Notes under the pieces: generated by a model
Database searches by the model: none
What the model was told of the DNA's origin: nothing
Seen by the model: the letters and a program-made list of their open reading frames with translations, nothing else
In this document: positions 55,530-63,787 of the stretch, piece after piece
Layout of the letters: every line of letters starts with the position of its first letter
Numbering within the stretch: position 1 is the stretch's first letter
Translations under genes and position numbers: made by a program
Assembly: GCF_019428685.1 (NCBI RefSeq)
Contig: NZ_CP080096.1
Location: 1 to 64,000 of the forward strand
Length of the DNA: 64,000 bases
DNA from: Paraburkholderia edwinii
GTDB taxonomy: Bacteria > Pseudomonadota > Gammaproteobacteria > Burkholderiales > Burkholderiaceae
Direction: 5' to 3'

Positions 55530-56261
55530 GTGCCTTTGAGCATGAAATGGCTGCGCTCCTTCGGCGCGCGCTTCGCTTCGCGCGAGCGAGGCGACACGCC
55601 GTATCCGCTGCGCTGGCGCAATCCGTGGCATCTGTGGCAAGGCGCATCATGGGTCGCGAACACGCTGCTTGCGCCGCCGTTCACGGTGATCGGCATCCTG
55701 CTGCTGATCAACGCTCACAGCGATTGCCCGTATTTCTGGCCGTCGGCAATGGCGGTCGTCGCGCTGACCAATGCGCTCGCGATCATCGACGCGAACCAGC
55801 GGCATCATCGCCGGCCGTACAGCAGCCGCGTGCGCGTGGCGCTGCGCTACTTCGGCGTAAGCGTGTTTGTCGGTGGCGCGCTCTTCATGATGCTGGTCTG
55901 GGGTACGGGCATTCTCGAAGACGTCGCGGGGCCGCTGCTGCCGAACGGGCATGCGGCACACTTCGCCGGTTCGTTTGCGCAGCTGCAGTGGACACTCGGC
56001 GCGACGGCGGCTTTCTGTGTGCTGTCGTTCGCGCATGCATGCGTGCTGCATGCGTTTCTCGCATTCGAAGTGCCCATCTGGTATCGGATTTCGCGCGGGA
56101 CGTTTGCAGCCGGGCGCGCGGAGCGGGGACAAGCGCAAACCGCCGATCGCGGCCCGGCCGATCGCGGCCCGGCCGATCGTAGCCCGGCCGATGTTGGCCC
56201 GTCTGATCGCGGCGCGGCCGATTCCAGTTCGACGACCGACGTGCACCGCAACGGCCATTAA
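55530..56261 (+). CDS. Four-helix membrane protein with repeat tail
   Basis: A 243-residue inner-membrane protein with about four hydrophobic helices (near 43-62, 68-84, 110-128, 152-178) and a hydrophilic C-terminus of about 60 residues made of PADRG-like repeats. I do not recognise the family. The start is a GTG at 55530 (AGAGG 6 nt upstream); ATG at 55542 is the alternative. The tail is encoded by a 15-bp tandem repeat and is not expected to be structured. Confidence 0.6.
   Translation: MPLSMKWLRSFGARFASRERGDTPYPLRWRNPWHLWQGASWVANTLLAPPFTVIGILLLINAHSDCPYFWPSAMAVVALTNALAIIDANQRHHRRPYSSRVRVALRYFGVSVFVGGALFMMLVWGTGILEDVAGPLLPNGHAAHFAGSFAQLQWTLGATAAFCVLSFAHACVLHAFLAFEVPIWYRISRGTFAAGRAERGQAQTADRGPADRGPADRSPADVGPSDRGAADSSSTTDVHRNGH
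56142..56216 (+). repeat. 15-bp tandem repeat encoding (ADRGP)n tail
   Basis: Five consecutive 15-bp units based on GCCGATCGCGGCCCG: two exact (56142-56171) then three with substitutions. Being a multiple of three, unit number can change without a frameshift, giving length variation of the tail. Confidence 0.88.
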
Positions 56262-56359
56262 CAGCCACGCTTTGCCCAGCCTGCTCAATCAAGCCGAGCA
56301 AAGCCGCGCTGAATAACGGTGCAAAGACGGCACACGGCATCAAGCCTCGGGTGCCGCCG

Positions 56360-57052
56360 TCATTGCCCAGCCCCACTGCCGTTGTCGCGAAACTCCTTCA
56401 CACCCGGAAACTGCCGGAGTTGCTCGCACACTGCCTTGTATTCCTGCGGCGCCACGCGGCTGAACACGATCACCACTTCGTCGAGCTCGGGCGAGTCGTC
56501 GCACTGCTGCACGACGAACTGCTTGACGCGCACGGCCGATGGACCGAGTGCATCGTGCAGCGAGTGAAACGTCAGCGTTCCGCGTTCGACGAGCACGGTC
56601 ATCTGGCGGCGCTGCTTCACCGTGATGAAGCGCCGCTCGATTGGCTTGATGCCCGCGAGGATGACGAGGATGATCAGCGTCGCGGCAATCGACGCCGTGT
56701 ACAGACCGCCGCCGACCGCAAGGCCGATCGCCGCCACCGACCATAAACTCGCGGCCGTGGTCAACCCGCGAACGATCTCGCCGCGCAATAGAATCGATCC
56801 TGCGCCGAGAAAGCCGATGCCCGATACGACTTGCGCGGCGACCCGCGACGGGTCGAGCACGACATGTTCGTTCTGCAGCACATCGAAGAAGCCGAACGCG
56901 GATACGATCATGATCAGCGTCGAGCCGACGCACACGAGCATATGCGTGCGCAGCCCTGCCGCCCACGACAGGCGTTCGCGCTCGAAGCCGATTACGCTGC
57001 CGAGCGCGGCCGCCATCACGAGCCGTGCGATAAGTTCAAGATTGCCTGGCAT
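56360..57052 (-). CDS. MgtC/SapB family membrane protein
   Basis: A 230-residue protein: N-terminal membrane domain of about five helices (ELIARLVMAAALGSVIGFERERLSWAAGLRTHMLVCVGSTLIMIVSAFGF, AAQVVSGIGFLGAGSILLRGEIVRGLTTAASLWSVAAIGLAVGGGLY) typical of MgtC, and a C-terminal ACT-like soluble domain at about 145-225. MgtC proteins help intracellular survival and growth at low magnesium, in part by acting on ATP synthase or a phosphate sensor; the role here is inferred from family. The start ATG is at 57052. Confidence 0.9.
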   Translation of the reverse strand: MPGNLELIARLVMAAALGSVIGFERERLSWAAGLRTHMLVCVGSTLIMIVSAFGFFDVLQNEHVVLDPSRVAAQVVSGIGFLGAGSILLRGEIVRGLTTAASLWSVAAIGLAVGGGLYTASIAATLIILVILAGIKPIERRFITVKQRRQMTVLVERGTLTFHSLHDALGPSAVRVKQFVVQQCDDSPELDEVVIVFSRVAPQEYKAVCEQLRQFPGVKEFRDNGSGAGQ

Positions 57053-57211
57053 ATCGACCCCCTTGTTTTTGGTTGGTCAAGCAAGATGCGGTCCGCGCCG
57101 GCCCCGGGCGGCGTACCATAGCGGGTTATTCTCTTGTATTCGCTTGCCTTTCGGTGCCGGCCGTGCGCCGCCCGCGAGCGGCGCGCCTTATTTTCACCTT
57201 GAATTCGAAAC

Positions 57212-58357
57212 ATGAGCCCATCTGCTCCGACGACTGCCACCGCGCTTTCGCTGCGCGAACATTTTGCACGCGTCGTCCTGCCGACCTGGCGCGGCGCCGG
57301 TTTCAACGAGGCGCTGACCCTGCCTTACGAAGCGCTCGCCGCCGACGGCCGCCGTCCGCTGCCGGCCGTCCGTTATCGCGCGATGGCCTGCGCGCGCCAG
57401 CTATTCGTGTTTGCGCAGGCCGGCGATACCGATCATGCGCAGCGGCTTTTCGAAGCGCTGCTTCATTACTTTCAGGACAAGCGGCACGGCGGATGGTTCT
57501 ACAGCGTCGACACGCAAGGCGCGCCGCTCGATACGACGAAGGATCTGTACACGCATGCATTCGTGGTGTTCGCATGTGCCGAATATGGCGCCCGCTCAGG
57601 CAATCGCGACGCATTCGATATGGTGCATCGCACGTCGGCGGTGATCGAAGAGCGCTTTTCGGTGCTTGATGGAGCACATGCCGGGTCACATACCTCAGCA
57701 CATGCCGCGAAGAACCTGCTGCACGGCCTCTACCACGCGGCACTGAATTCAGACTTCTCGAGCGTCACCGGCGCGCCGCTGCAAAACCCGCTCATGCATC
57801 TGACCGAAGCGTGGCTCGCCGCGCGCCAGGCGACCGGCGACGCCGCATACGATACCGTGCTCGAGCGCCTGTGCAACGCGGTCGCGCGCGCGTTCGTGCA
57901 TGCGCCTACCGGTTGCATCGCCGAACTACCGATCGGCAGCGCGGACAACTGGCTCGAACCCGGGCATCAGTTCGAATGGTTCTGGCTCGTGCGGCAAGCG
58001 GGCGGGTTGCTGAGGCAATCGGGCCTCGACGAGCTGCTTTCGCGCGCGTTCCTTTTCGCGCAGCAGCACGGCGTGGATGCCACCACCGGCGGCGTCGCGC
58101 TCGCACTCGACGAACAGGGGGCGAGCCGGGACGCGACGCAGCGTATCTGGGCGCAATCGGAATATTTGCGCGCGCTTGCGGTTCATCCCGATGCAGGCGT
58201 GCGCGCCGCGCTGCCGCGGCAGATCGAACGCTTCAGCGAACGCTTTCTGAGCCCGCAAGGCTGGCACGAATGCAAGACAGCCGCGGGCGACGTCACGCGC
58301 GACGATATGCCGTCCACCACGCCTTATCACCTCGCAACGGCCTACGCCGCGCTTTAA
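57212..58357 (+). CDS. AGE-family epimerase/isomerase
   Basis: A 381-residue cytoplasmic (alpha/alpha)6-barrel enzyme of the N-acylglucosamine 2-epimerase/mannose isomerase family: LPAVRYRAMACARQLFVFAQAGD, GGWFYSVDTQGAPLDTTKDLYTHAFVVFACAEYG, PLQNPLMHLTEAWLAARQATGD, WLEPGHQFEWFWLVRQAGG, QRIWAQSEYLRALAV. The His-containing HQFEW motif and the RxxWxQxE-like string carry catalytic His residues. Substrate (mannose, cellobiose or GlcNAc-type sugar) cannot be told from the sequence. No sugar operon is adjacent. Confidence 0.88.
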   Translation: MSPSAPTTATALSLREHFARVVLPTWRGAGFNEALTLPYEALAADGRRPLPAVRYRAMACARQLFVFAQAGDTDHAQRLFEALLHYFQDKRHGGWFYSVDTQGAPLDTTKDLYTHAFVVFACAEYGARSGNRDAFDMVHRTSAVIEERFSVLDGAHAGSHTSAHAAKNLLHGLYHAALNSDFSSVTGAPLQNPLMHLTEAWLAARQATGDAAYDTVLERLCNAVARAFVHAPTGCIAELPIGSADNWLEPGHQFEWFWLVRQAGGLLRQSGLDELLSRAFLFAQQHGVDATTGGVALALDEQGASRDATQRIWAQSEYLRALAVHPDAGVRAALPRQIERFSERFLSPQGWHECKTAAGDVTRDDMPSTTPYHLATAYAAL

Positions 58358-58371
58358 AGCTAAAGCGCGGC
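58346..58371 (+). terminator. Perfect hairpin overlapping the AGE-epimerase stop
   Basis: GCCGCGCTTTA (58346-58356) pairs exactly with TAAAGCGCGGC (58361-58371) around a 4-nt loop; the stop codon TAA at 58355-58357 is in the stem/loop. No U-run follows, so it may be a factor-dependent or inefficient terminator, or an mRNA 3'-end stabiliser. Confidence 0.5.
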
Positions 58372-58421
58372 CTCAAGGTTCGACCGGAACGCAACGCACA
58401 CGGCAAGGCCCGCGCTGCCGC

Positions 58422-59282
58422 TCAAAGGATGTTGAGCGGCGTCTTCAGATAGCGGATGCCATTCGCCTCGGGCGGCGGCGCGACGCCCGCGCGGATATTG
58501 AGCTGGATCGACGGGATCAGCAGCGTCGGCGCACCGAGCGTCGCGTCTCGCGTCGTGCGCATCTCGACGAACGCGTGCTCTTCCACCGAATCGTGCATAT
58601 GGATGTTGCGTTCGCGCTGGTCGGCAACCGTTGTATGCCAGCAGACGCCGCGTCCGTTCGGCGGATAGTCGTGACACATGTAGAGCTGCGTGTCCCCGGG
58701 CAGGCTCAGCAGCCGGCGAATCGACGCGTATAACATGCGCGCATCGCCGCCGGGGAAATCGCAGCGCGCGGTGCCGACGTCCGGCATGAAAAGCGTATCG
58801 CCGACGAACACCGCGCCGTCGAACTGGTACGCGACATCAGCAGGCGTATGACCCGGCACATGCAGCACGGTCACGTCGAGTTCGCCGACCCGAAAGGTTT
58901 CGTCCGCAACAAAGAGGCGATCGAACTGCGAGCCGTCCGCATGAAACTCAGGCTCAAAGTTGAACACGGGCCCGAAGATCTTCTGCACCGACTGGATGTG
59001 CTCGCCGATACCGATCGCGCCGCCCAGATGCTCGCGCAGATAAGGCGCCGCGGACAGATGGTCCGCATGCGCGTGTGTTTCCAGCAGCCATTCCACGTCG
59101 AGCTTCGTTTCGCGCACGAACGCGATGATGCGGTCGGCCGAATGCGTCGACGTGCGCCCGGCGCGCGGGTCGTAGTCGAGCACCGAATCGATGACCGCGC
59201 AGGGTGAACCGGGGCCGGCATGGACTACGTAGCTGATCGTTGCCGTGGCAGGGTCGTGGAACGCTTCGATCGCAGGTTTCAT
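58422..59282 (-). CDS. MBL-fold metallo-hydrolase (persulfide dioxygenase-like)
   Basis: A 286-residue cytoplasmic enzyme of the metallo-beta-lactamase fold. Metal motif HAHADH with H70, H72, D74 and H75; further ligands in HVPGHTPADVAY and GDTLF, and CHDYPPNGR near residue 205. The layout matches the glyoxalase II/persulfide dioxygenase (ETHE1, Blh) group rather than lactamases. Persulfide dioxygenase activity is likely by family but unproven. No sulfur-metabolism gene is adjacent. Confidence 0.85.
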   Translation of the reverse strand: MKPAIEAFHDPATATISYVVHAGPGSPCAVIDSVLDYDPRAGRTSTHSADRIIAFVRETKLDVEWLLETHAHADHLSAAPYLREHLGGAIGIGEHIQSVQKIFGPVFNFEPEFHADGSQFDRLFVADETFRVGELDVTVLHVPGHTPADVAYQFDGAVFVGDTLFMPDVGTARCDFPGGDARMLYASIRRLLSLPGDTQLYMCHDYPPNGRGVCWHTTVADQRERNIHMHDSVEEHAFVEMRTTRDATLGAPTLLIPSIQLNIRAGVAPPPEANGIRYLKTPLNIL

Positions 59283-59326
59283 CAGTTACCTCGGATTGAA
59301 CCGGCAGCAACTGCACGATAACCGAC

Positions 59327-60316
59327 CTATCGTGTGCCTGCCAGCACCGAATCGGAAATCTCAAACACTGCGACTGCATCTTTCAGCTGACGGGTCTGCT
59401 GGTGCAGCGAGGCGGCCGCCGCCGCGGCCTGTTCGACGAGTGCCGCATTCTGCTGGGTCATCTCATCCATTTGTACTACCGCCTGATTCACCTGCTCTAT
59501 GCCGGTACTCTGTTCGAGCGACGACGCGCTGATATCGGCCATCATCTGCGTGACCCGCGAAATCGACGCGGACACCTCATGCATCGCCTCGCCGGCGCGC
59601 TCGACGAGCGACGAGCCGTCGCGGATCTCCGCCACCGACTCGTTGATCAGCGCCTTGATCTCCTTGGCCGACTGCGCGCTGCGCTGCGCGAGGCCGCGCA
59701 CTTCGCCCGCGACGACCGCGAAGCCGCGCCCCTCTTCGCCCGCGCGCGCGGCTTCGACCGCGGCGTTGAGCGCAAGAATGTTGGTCTGGAACGCGATGCC
59801 ATCGATCACGCCGATAATCTCGGCGATGCGGTCGGAGCTTCGCGCAAAGCCACGCATCTTCGCGACGACATCGTCGACCACGCCGCTGCCGCGCGACGTG
59901 GCGTCGAGCGCGTTCGTCGCAAGCGTGTTCGCTTCGCGCGCATGGTCCGCGTTGCGGCGCACGGTCGCGGTCAGTTCCTGCATGCTCGCCGCCGTTTCCT
60001 CGAGCGACGCGGCCTGGTTTTCGGTGCGTGCTGAAAGATCCGCGTTGCCGGTCGCGATTTCGTCGGCGCCGATATGGATCGAATCCGCGGTTTCGCGCAC
60101 GGTACGCACGGTGCGCGCGACGCTCGCCTGCATGCTGGCAAGACCTGCAAACAGATGGCCGATTTCATTCGTGCCGCGCGCTTCGACGCGCTCGTTCAGG
60201 CGTCCTTGTGCGATGCGGTCGAAGTGCCGGCCCGCATCCTCGAGCGGCACGACCACGCCGCGGCGCACCGCGAGATAGACGGCCAGCGTGCCGCCGAACA
60301 GCAGGACCAGAATCAC
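59327..60316 (-). CDS. Methyl-accepting chemotaxis protein lacking its sensor domain (truncated)
   Basis: 329 residues starting at a GTG, beginning inside the last membrane helix ([17 protein letters not shown]), then HAMP and a complete signalling domain ([60 protein letters not shown]). The family usually has a first helix and about 150-residue periplasmic domain before this. The frame is open upstream only to a stop at 60443-60445 and reads [26 protein letters not shown], like the end of such a sensor; another frame reads [23 protein letters not shown]. This looks like a decayed or frameshifted 5' end. May be a pseudogene. Confidence 0.75.
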   Translation of the reverse strand: MILVLLFGGTLAVYLAVRRGVVVPLEDAGRHFDRIAQGRLNERVEARGTNEIGHLFAGLASMQASVARTVRTVRETADSIHIGADEIATGNADLSARTENQAASLEETAASMQELTATVRRNADHAREANTLATNALDATSRGSGVVDDVVAKMRGFARSSDRIAEIIGVIDGIAFQTNILALNAAVEAARAGEEGRGFAVVAGEVRGLAQRSAQSAKEIKALINESVAEIRDGSSLVERAGEAMHEVSASISRVTQMMADISASSLEQSTGIEQVNQAVVQMDEMTQQNAALVEQAAAAAASLHQQTRQLKDAVAVFEISDSVLAGTR

Positions 60317-60548
60317 AATGCCGACCGTCTGAAACAGCGCGAGCCGGCTGTCGATCGAATCGAATGACGCGTGACTGATGCGTTGCCGTAGGAAACCGTT
60401 GCATTCGGGTTTACGGCAATAAGGGCATTCGCTTGAGATGCCTCAACGAAATCATGCGTTCGAAAGTCGCGAACAGCACCAGGCGCGTGCCAAACATCGA
60501 TTGCTGTCGTTTTTGGCAAAAATTAAGGCGCGAATTTTCGCGATTACC

Positions 60549-60578
60549 TTGACTTGGCGCGAATGCGCTTTCTAGAGT
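60549..60578 (+). promoter_or_regulatory. Predicted sigma-70 promoter of the thioesterase gene
   Basis: TTGACT (60549-60554) and TAGAGT (60573-60578) are separated by 18 bp, located 44 bp before the ATG at 60622. The -10 matches the consensus at 4 of 6 positions. Moderate support only. Confidence 0.4.
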
Positions 60579-60621
60579 GGGTGGAACGTCACTGCGGGCC
60601 TCGACCCGAAGGAATACGACG

Positions 60622-61080
60622 ATGACCGATCTCCTGGACCGCGCGCGCGGGGCATTGCATGCGCAGCCGTTCAGCACGCTGCTCGGCACGGAACTGATGT
60701 ATGTCGGCGCCAACGAGCTGACGCTATGCCTGCCGATCCGCGACGAGCTGCGGCAACAGCACGGGTTTGTGCACGGCGGCGTGATCAGCTATCTCGTGGA
60801 CAATGCGCTGACGTTTGCCGGCGCGCTTGCGCTCGGGCCGAGGGTGATTACCGGGGAGTACAAGATCAACTATCTGCGGCCCGCGGTGACCGGCATTCTG
60901 ATGGCGCGCGCGGAGGTCGTGTATGCGGGCCGCCACCAGGCGACCTGCCAGTGCAGCGTGTTCGTGACGGATGGCGATCGCGAACGGCTCGTCGCAGTCG
61001 CGCAAGGCACGATCAACCGGATCGGCGACGGGTCGGAGAACCACAGGGGGGACGAGCGGGGGGAACCGCAGGTCGACTGA
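60622..61080 (+). CDS. PaaI-family hotdog-fold thioesterase
   Basis: A 152-residue cytoplasmic enzyme that probably hydrolyses acyl- or aryl-CoA esters. Core hotdog motif QQHGFVHGGVISYLVDNALTFAGALALG with the HGGV signature, then KINYLRPAVTGILMARAEVVYAGRHQATCQCSVFV and a final catalytic-side strand VAVAQGTINRI. The start at 60622 has AAGGA 8 nt upstream; the frame is open further upstream but without a site. Monocistronic; convergent with the fucose operon. Confidence 0.88.
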   Translation: MTDLLDRARGALHAQPFSTLLGTELMYVGANELTLCLPIRDELRQQHGFVHGGVISYLVDNALTFAGALALGPRVITGEYKINYLRPAVTGILMARAEVVYAGRHQATCQCSVFVTDGDRERLVAVAQGTINRIGDGSENHRGDERGEPQVD

Positions 61081-61192
61081 TGAAGGACGCGCGCAATGTG
61101 CCGCGAGGGCGTCGTTACTATACAAAATCGAAAACCGGTAGTAACACGCAGAGCGGCAAAATTCGCCGCCCCGCGCATCAATGCGACAGCGA

Positions 61193-62041
61193 TTACTCCG
61201 CCGCGTAAGTCTTCTGCTGCTGCTCGCCGAGGCCTTCAATGCCGAGGCGCATCGTCTGCCCCGCCTTCAGATAAACCGGCGACGGCTTCACGCCCATACC
61301 GACGCCCGGCGGCGTGCCCGTCGAAATCACGTCGCCCGGCTGCAGGCTCATGCACTGCGACAGATACGACACGAGCTTCTTCACGCCGAAGATCATCGTC
61401 TTCGTGCTGCCGTTCTGGTAGCGATGGCCATCCACCTCGAGCCACAGCTTCAGGTTCTGCGGATCGGCCACTTCGTCGCGCGTGACCATCCACGGGCCGA
61501 TCGGGCCGAACGTGTCGAAACCCTTGCCCTTGTCCCACTGCCCGGCGCGCTCGATTTGCCACTCGCGCTCGGACACGTCATTGATCACGCAGTAGCCGGC
61601 CACGTAGTCGAGCGCGTTCGCCTCGTCGACATACTTCGCTTCCTTGCCGATCACGATGCCGAGTTCGACTTCCCAGTCGGTTTTCTTCGAGCCGCGCGGA
61701 ATCTCGACGTCATCGTTTGGGCCGCAGATCGCGCTCGTCCACTTGTTGAACACCACGGGCTCGGGCGGCACCGGCAGATTCGATTCAGCCGCGTGATCCG
61801 CGTAGTTGAGGCCGATACAGACAAACTTGCCGATCTTGCCGACGCACGGACCGAGGCGCGGATTGCCGTCGACGAGCGGCAGCGTTGCCGGATCGAGTGC
61901 ACGCAGTTTCGCGAGGCTGGCATCGCCCAGCACGCTGCCGTCGATATCGCCGACTACCTTTGACAGATCGCGAACCTTGCCTTGTGCATCGAGCAAGCCC
62001 GGCTTTTCCTGACCTTTCGGTCCGTAACGAAGCAGTTTCAT
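61193..62041 (-). CDS. FAH-family hydrolase, likely 2,4-diketo-3-deoxy-L-fuconate hydrolase
   Basis: A 282-residue enzyme of the fumarylacetoacetate hydrolase family: GKFVCIGLNYADHAAESNLPVPPEPVVFNKWTSAICGPNDDVEIPRGSKKTDWEVELGIVIGKEA with metal-binding acidic residues, then GYCVINDVSEREWQ and PGDVISTGTPPGVGMG. In the oxidative L-fucose pathway described in Burkholderia multivorans, such an enzyme splits the diketo sugar acid to pyruvate and lactate. Assignment rests on the neighbouring SDR, lactonase and aldo/keto reductase genes. Start ATG 62041 with AGGAG about 8 nt upstream; last gene of the operon. Confidence 0.88.
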   Translation of the reverse strand: MKLLRYGPKGQEKPGLLDAQGKVRDLSKVVGDIDGSVLGDASLAKLRALDPATLPLVDGNPRLGPCVGKIGKFVCIGLNYADHAAESNLPVPPEPVVFNKWTSAICGPNDDVEIPRGSKKTDWEVELGIVIGKEAKYVDEANALDYVAGYCVINDVSEREWQIERAGQWDKGKGFDTFGPIGPWMVTRDEVADPQNLKLWLEVDGHRYQNGSTKTMIFGVKKLVSYLSQCMSLQPGDVISTGTPPGVGMGVKPSPVYLKAGQTMRLGIEGLGEQQQKTYAAE

Positions 62042-62118
62042 CGTTGCAGTCTCCTGTAAGTGCAAAGTAGTTCGATTCGGCGACGCCTCAGTGGCGCCGC
62101 CGTGATGCCTGCGGCCGG

Positions 62119-62862
62119 TCAGTTGGACCAGCCGCCGTCGATCAGATGCGCATGGCCGGTCGTGAATGCCGACTCGTCCGAGGCCAGATAGAGCGCGAGC
62201 GCCGCGATTTCCTCCGGCTTGCCGACGCGGCCCATCGGCTGGCGCGCGACGAACGCGGCCTGCACGTCGGCGACGCTCTTGCCTTGCGCCTGAGCCTGCT
62301 CGGCGATGCGCTGTTCGAGCGACGGCGACGAGACCGTGCCCGGGCAAATCGCGTTACAGCGTACACCACGCGTCACGAAGTCCGCCGCAACGGCCTTTGT
62401 CAGGCCGATCACCGCCGCCTTCGATGCGCCGTAGACGAAGCGGTTCGGCACGCCCTTCACGCTCGACGCCGCCGACGACATATTGATGATCGATCCGCCG
62501 CCCTTCTCGAGCATGCCGGGCAGAAATGCGCGGATGGTCCGGTACATCGCCTTCGCGTTCAGGTCGAAGGCGAAATCCCAGTCTTCTTCGCTTGCTTCGA
62601 GAATCGAGCCTGCGTGTACATAGCCCGCGCAGTTGAACAGAACGTCGACCGGGCCGACCTCTTTTGCCAGCGCGTTGATCGCGGCTGTGTCGCGCACATC
62701 GAGCTTGCGCGCTTCGACGGGCTTGCCGGCCAGCGAGTCGAGCTTGATGTCGGTGGCGATCACGCGCGCACCTTCGCGTGCGAAAAGTTCAGCGGTCGCA
62801 AGGCCGATGCCTTGCCCGGCAGCGGTGATCACGGCGGTTTTGCCGGCCAGTCGTTGGGTCAT
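62119..62862 (-). CDS. SDR oxidoreductase, likely 2-keto-3-deoxy-L-fuconate dehydrogenase
   Basis: A 247-residue short-chain dehydrogenase: NAD(P) motif AAGQGIG at 15-21, NCAG near 77-80, catalytic S130, Y144 and K148 (YGASK), and a C-terminal GHAHLIDGGWSN. D38 after the second strand (VIATDIK) suggests NAD preference. In the fucose pathway an SDR oxidises 2-keto-3-deoxy-L-fuconate to the diketo acid used by the downstream FAH-family product. The ATG at 62862 has GGAG 6 nt upstream; an upstream TTG is not needed. Confidence 0.88.
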   Translation of the reverse strand: MTQRLAGKTAVITAAGQGIGLATAELFAREGARVIATDIKLDSLAGKPVEARKLDVRDTAAINALAKEVGPVDVLFNCAGYVHAGSILEASEEDWDFAFDLNAKAMYRTIRAFLPGMLEKGGGSIINMSSAASSVKGVPNRFVYGASKAAVIGLTKAVAADFVTRGVRCNAICPGTVSSPSLEQRIAEQAQAQGKSVADVQAAFVARQPMGRVGKPEEIAALALYLASDESAFTTGHAHLIDGGWSN

Positions 62863-62946
62863 CTGCGGCTCCAAATGGGTTTAACTCGGGTTTATGTGAG
62901 TTCGATACGGGTTCGAAGCGGTTCGGATTGCGCGTTGTAGCCGCGG

Positions 62947-63786
62947 TTAAAGCCGATAGAACGCTGCGGCGTTGCCGCCGAAAATCGCGTCGCGTTCTGC
63001 CTCGGAAATCGAGGAAAGCAGCATCGTCGCAATCGAATGCCACAGCAGATAGTCGCCGTTCAGGTTCAGCACCGGCCAGTCGCTGCCCCACATCAGGCGC
63101 GCGGGCCCGAATGTCGCGAGCAGATGATCGACGTAGGGCCGCAGCGTCGCTTCGGTCCAGCCCGCGGCCGCTTCGGTCGCGAGGCCCGACAGCTTGCAGT
63201 GCAGATGCGGCAGCCGCGCGAGCCGCGTGATGCCCTCGGCCCATGCGTGCCAGCCCGCGCTGCCGTCGCGGATGGCCGGTTTCGCGCCGTGATCGACGAC
63301 GATGCGCAGCGCCGGAAAGCGCTGTGCGAACGTCTCCAGGGCGTCGACGTGGCGCGTGAAGATCAGCGCGTCGAAGGCGAGATCGTGCGCGATCAGCGCG
63401 TCGATGGCCGGCGCAAGCGCGGGGTTGGCGATCCAGTTGTCGTCGGGCAGGTCCTGCAGCATCGGCCGCACGCCCTTGAATTTCGGCTCGCGCGCGAGTT
63501 CCGCGAGCAACGCGGGCGCGTCGGGTTCGAGCAGCGGTACCCAGCCGACCACACCGGCAACCGAGGCTTCGTTGCGCGCGAGGTCGAGCAGATAGCGCGT
63601 TTCGTCGACGGTCGGCGCGGCCTGCACGATCACCGTGCGCGCGACGCCCGCGCGCTCGCGCAACGGCGCGAGGTCCGCCGGCCCGAACACGCGATACAGC
63701 GGCGTGAGCGCGGGCGTGAGCCACCCGTAGTCGCCGCGCGACGGGTCCCAGTAGTGCTGATGTGCGTCGATCTGCGGCATCGTCAT
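62947..63786 (-). CDS. Amidohydrolase-family lactonase (L-fucono-1,5-lactonase-like)
   Basis: A 279-residue TIM-barrel hydrolase of the amidohydrolase_2 group: N-terminal DAHQHYWDPSRGDYGWL, VIVQAAPTVDETRYLLDLA, VVGWVPL, LRIVVDHGAKPAI, HCKLSGL and MWGSDWPVLNLNG near the end. These match the family hydrolysing fuconolactone and related sugar lactones. It starts one base after the aldo/keto reductase stop, so the two are coupled, consistent with consecutive steps from L-fucose to fuconate. Confidence 0.88.
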   Translation of the reverse strand: MTMPQIDAHQHYWDPSRGDYGWLTPALTPLYRVFGPADLAPLRERAGVARTVIVQAAPTVDETRYLLDLARNEASVAGVVGWVPLLEPDAPALLAELAREPKFKGVRPMLQDLPDDNWIANPALAPAIDALIAHDLAFDALIFTRHVDALETFAQRFPALRIVVDHGAKPAIRDGSAGWHAWAEGITRLARLPHLHCKLSGLATEAAAGWTEATLRPYVDHLLATFGPARLMWGSDWPVLNLNGDYLLWHSIATMLLSSISEAERDAIFGGNAAAFYRL

Positions 63787-63787
63787 G

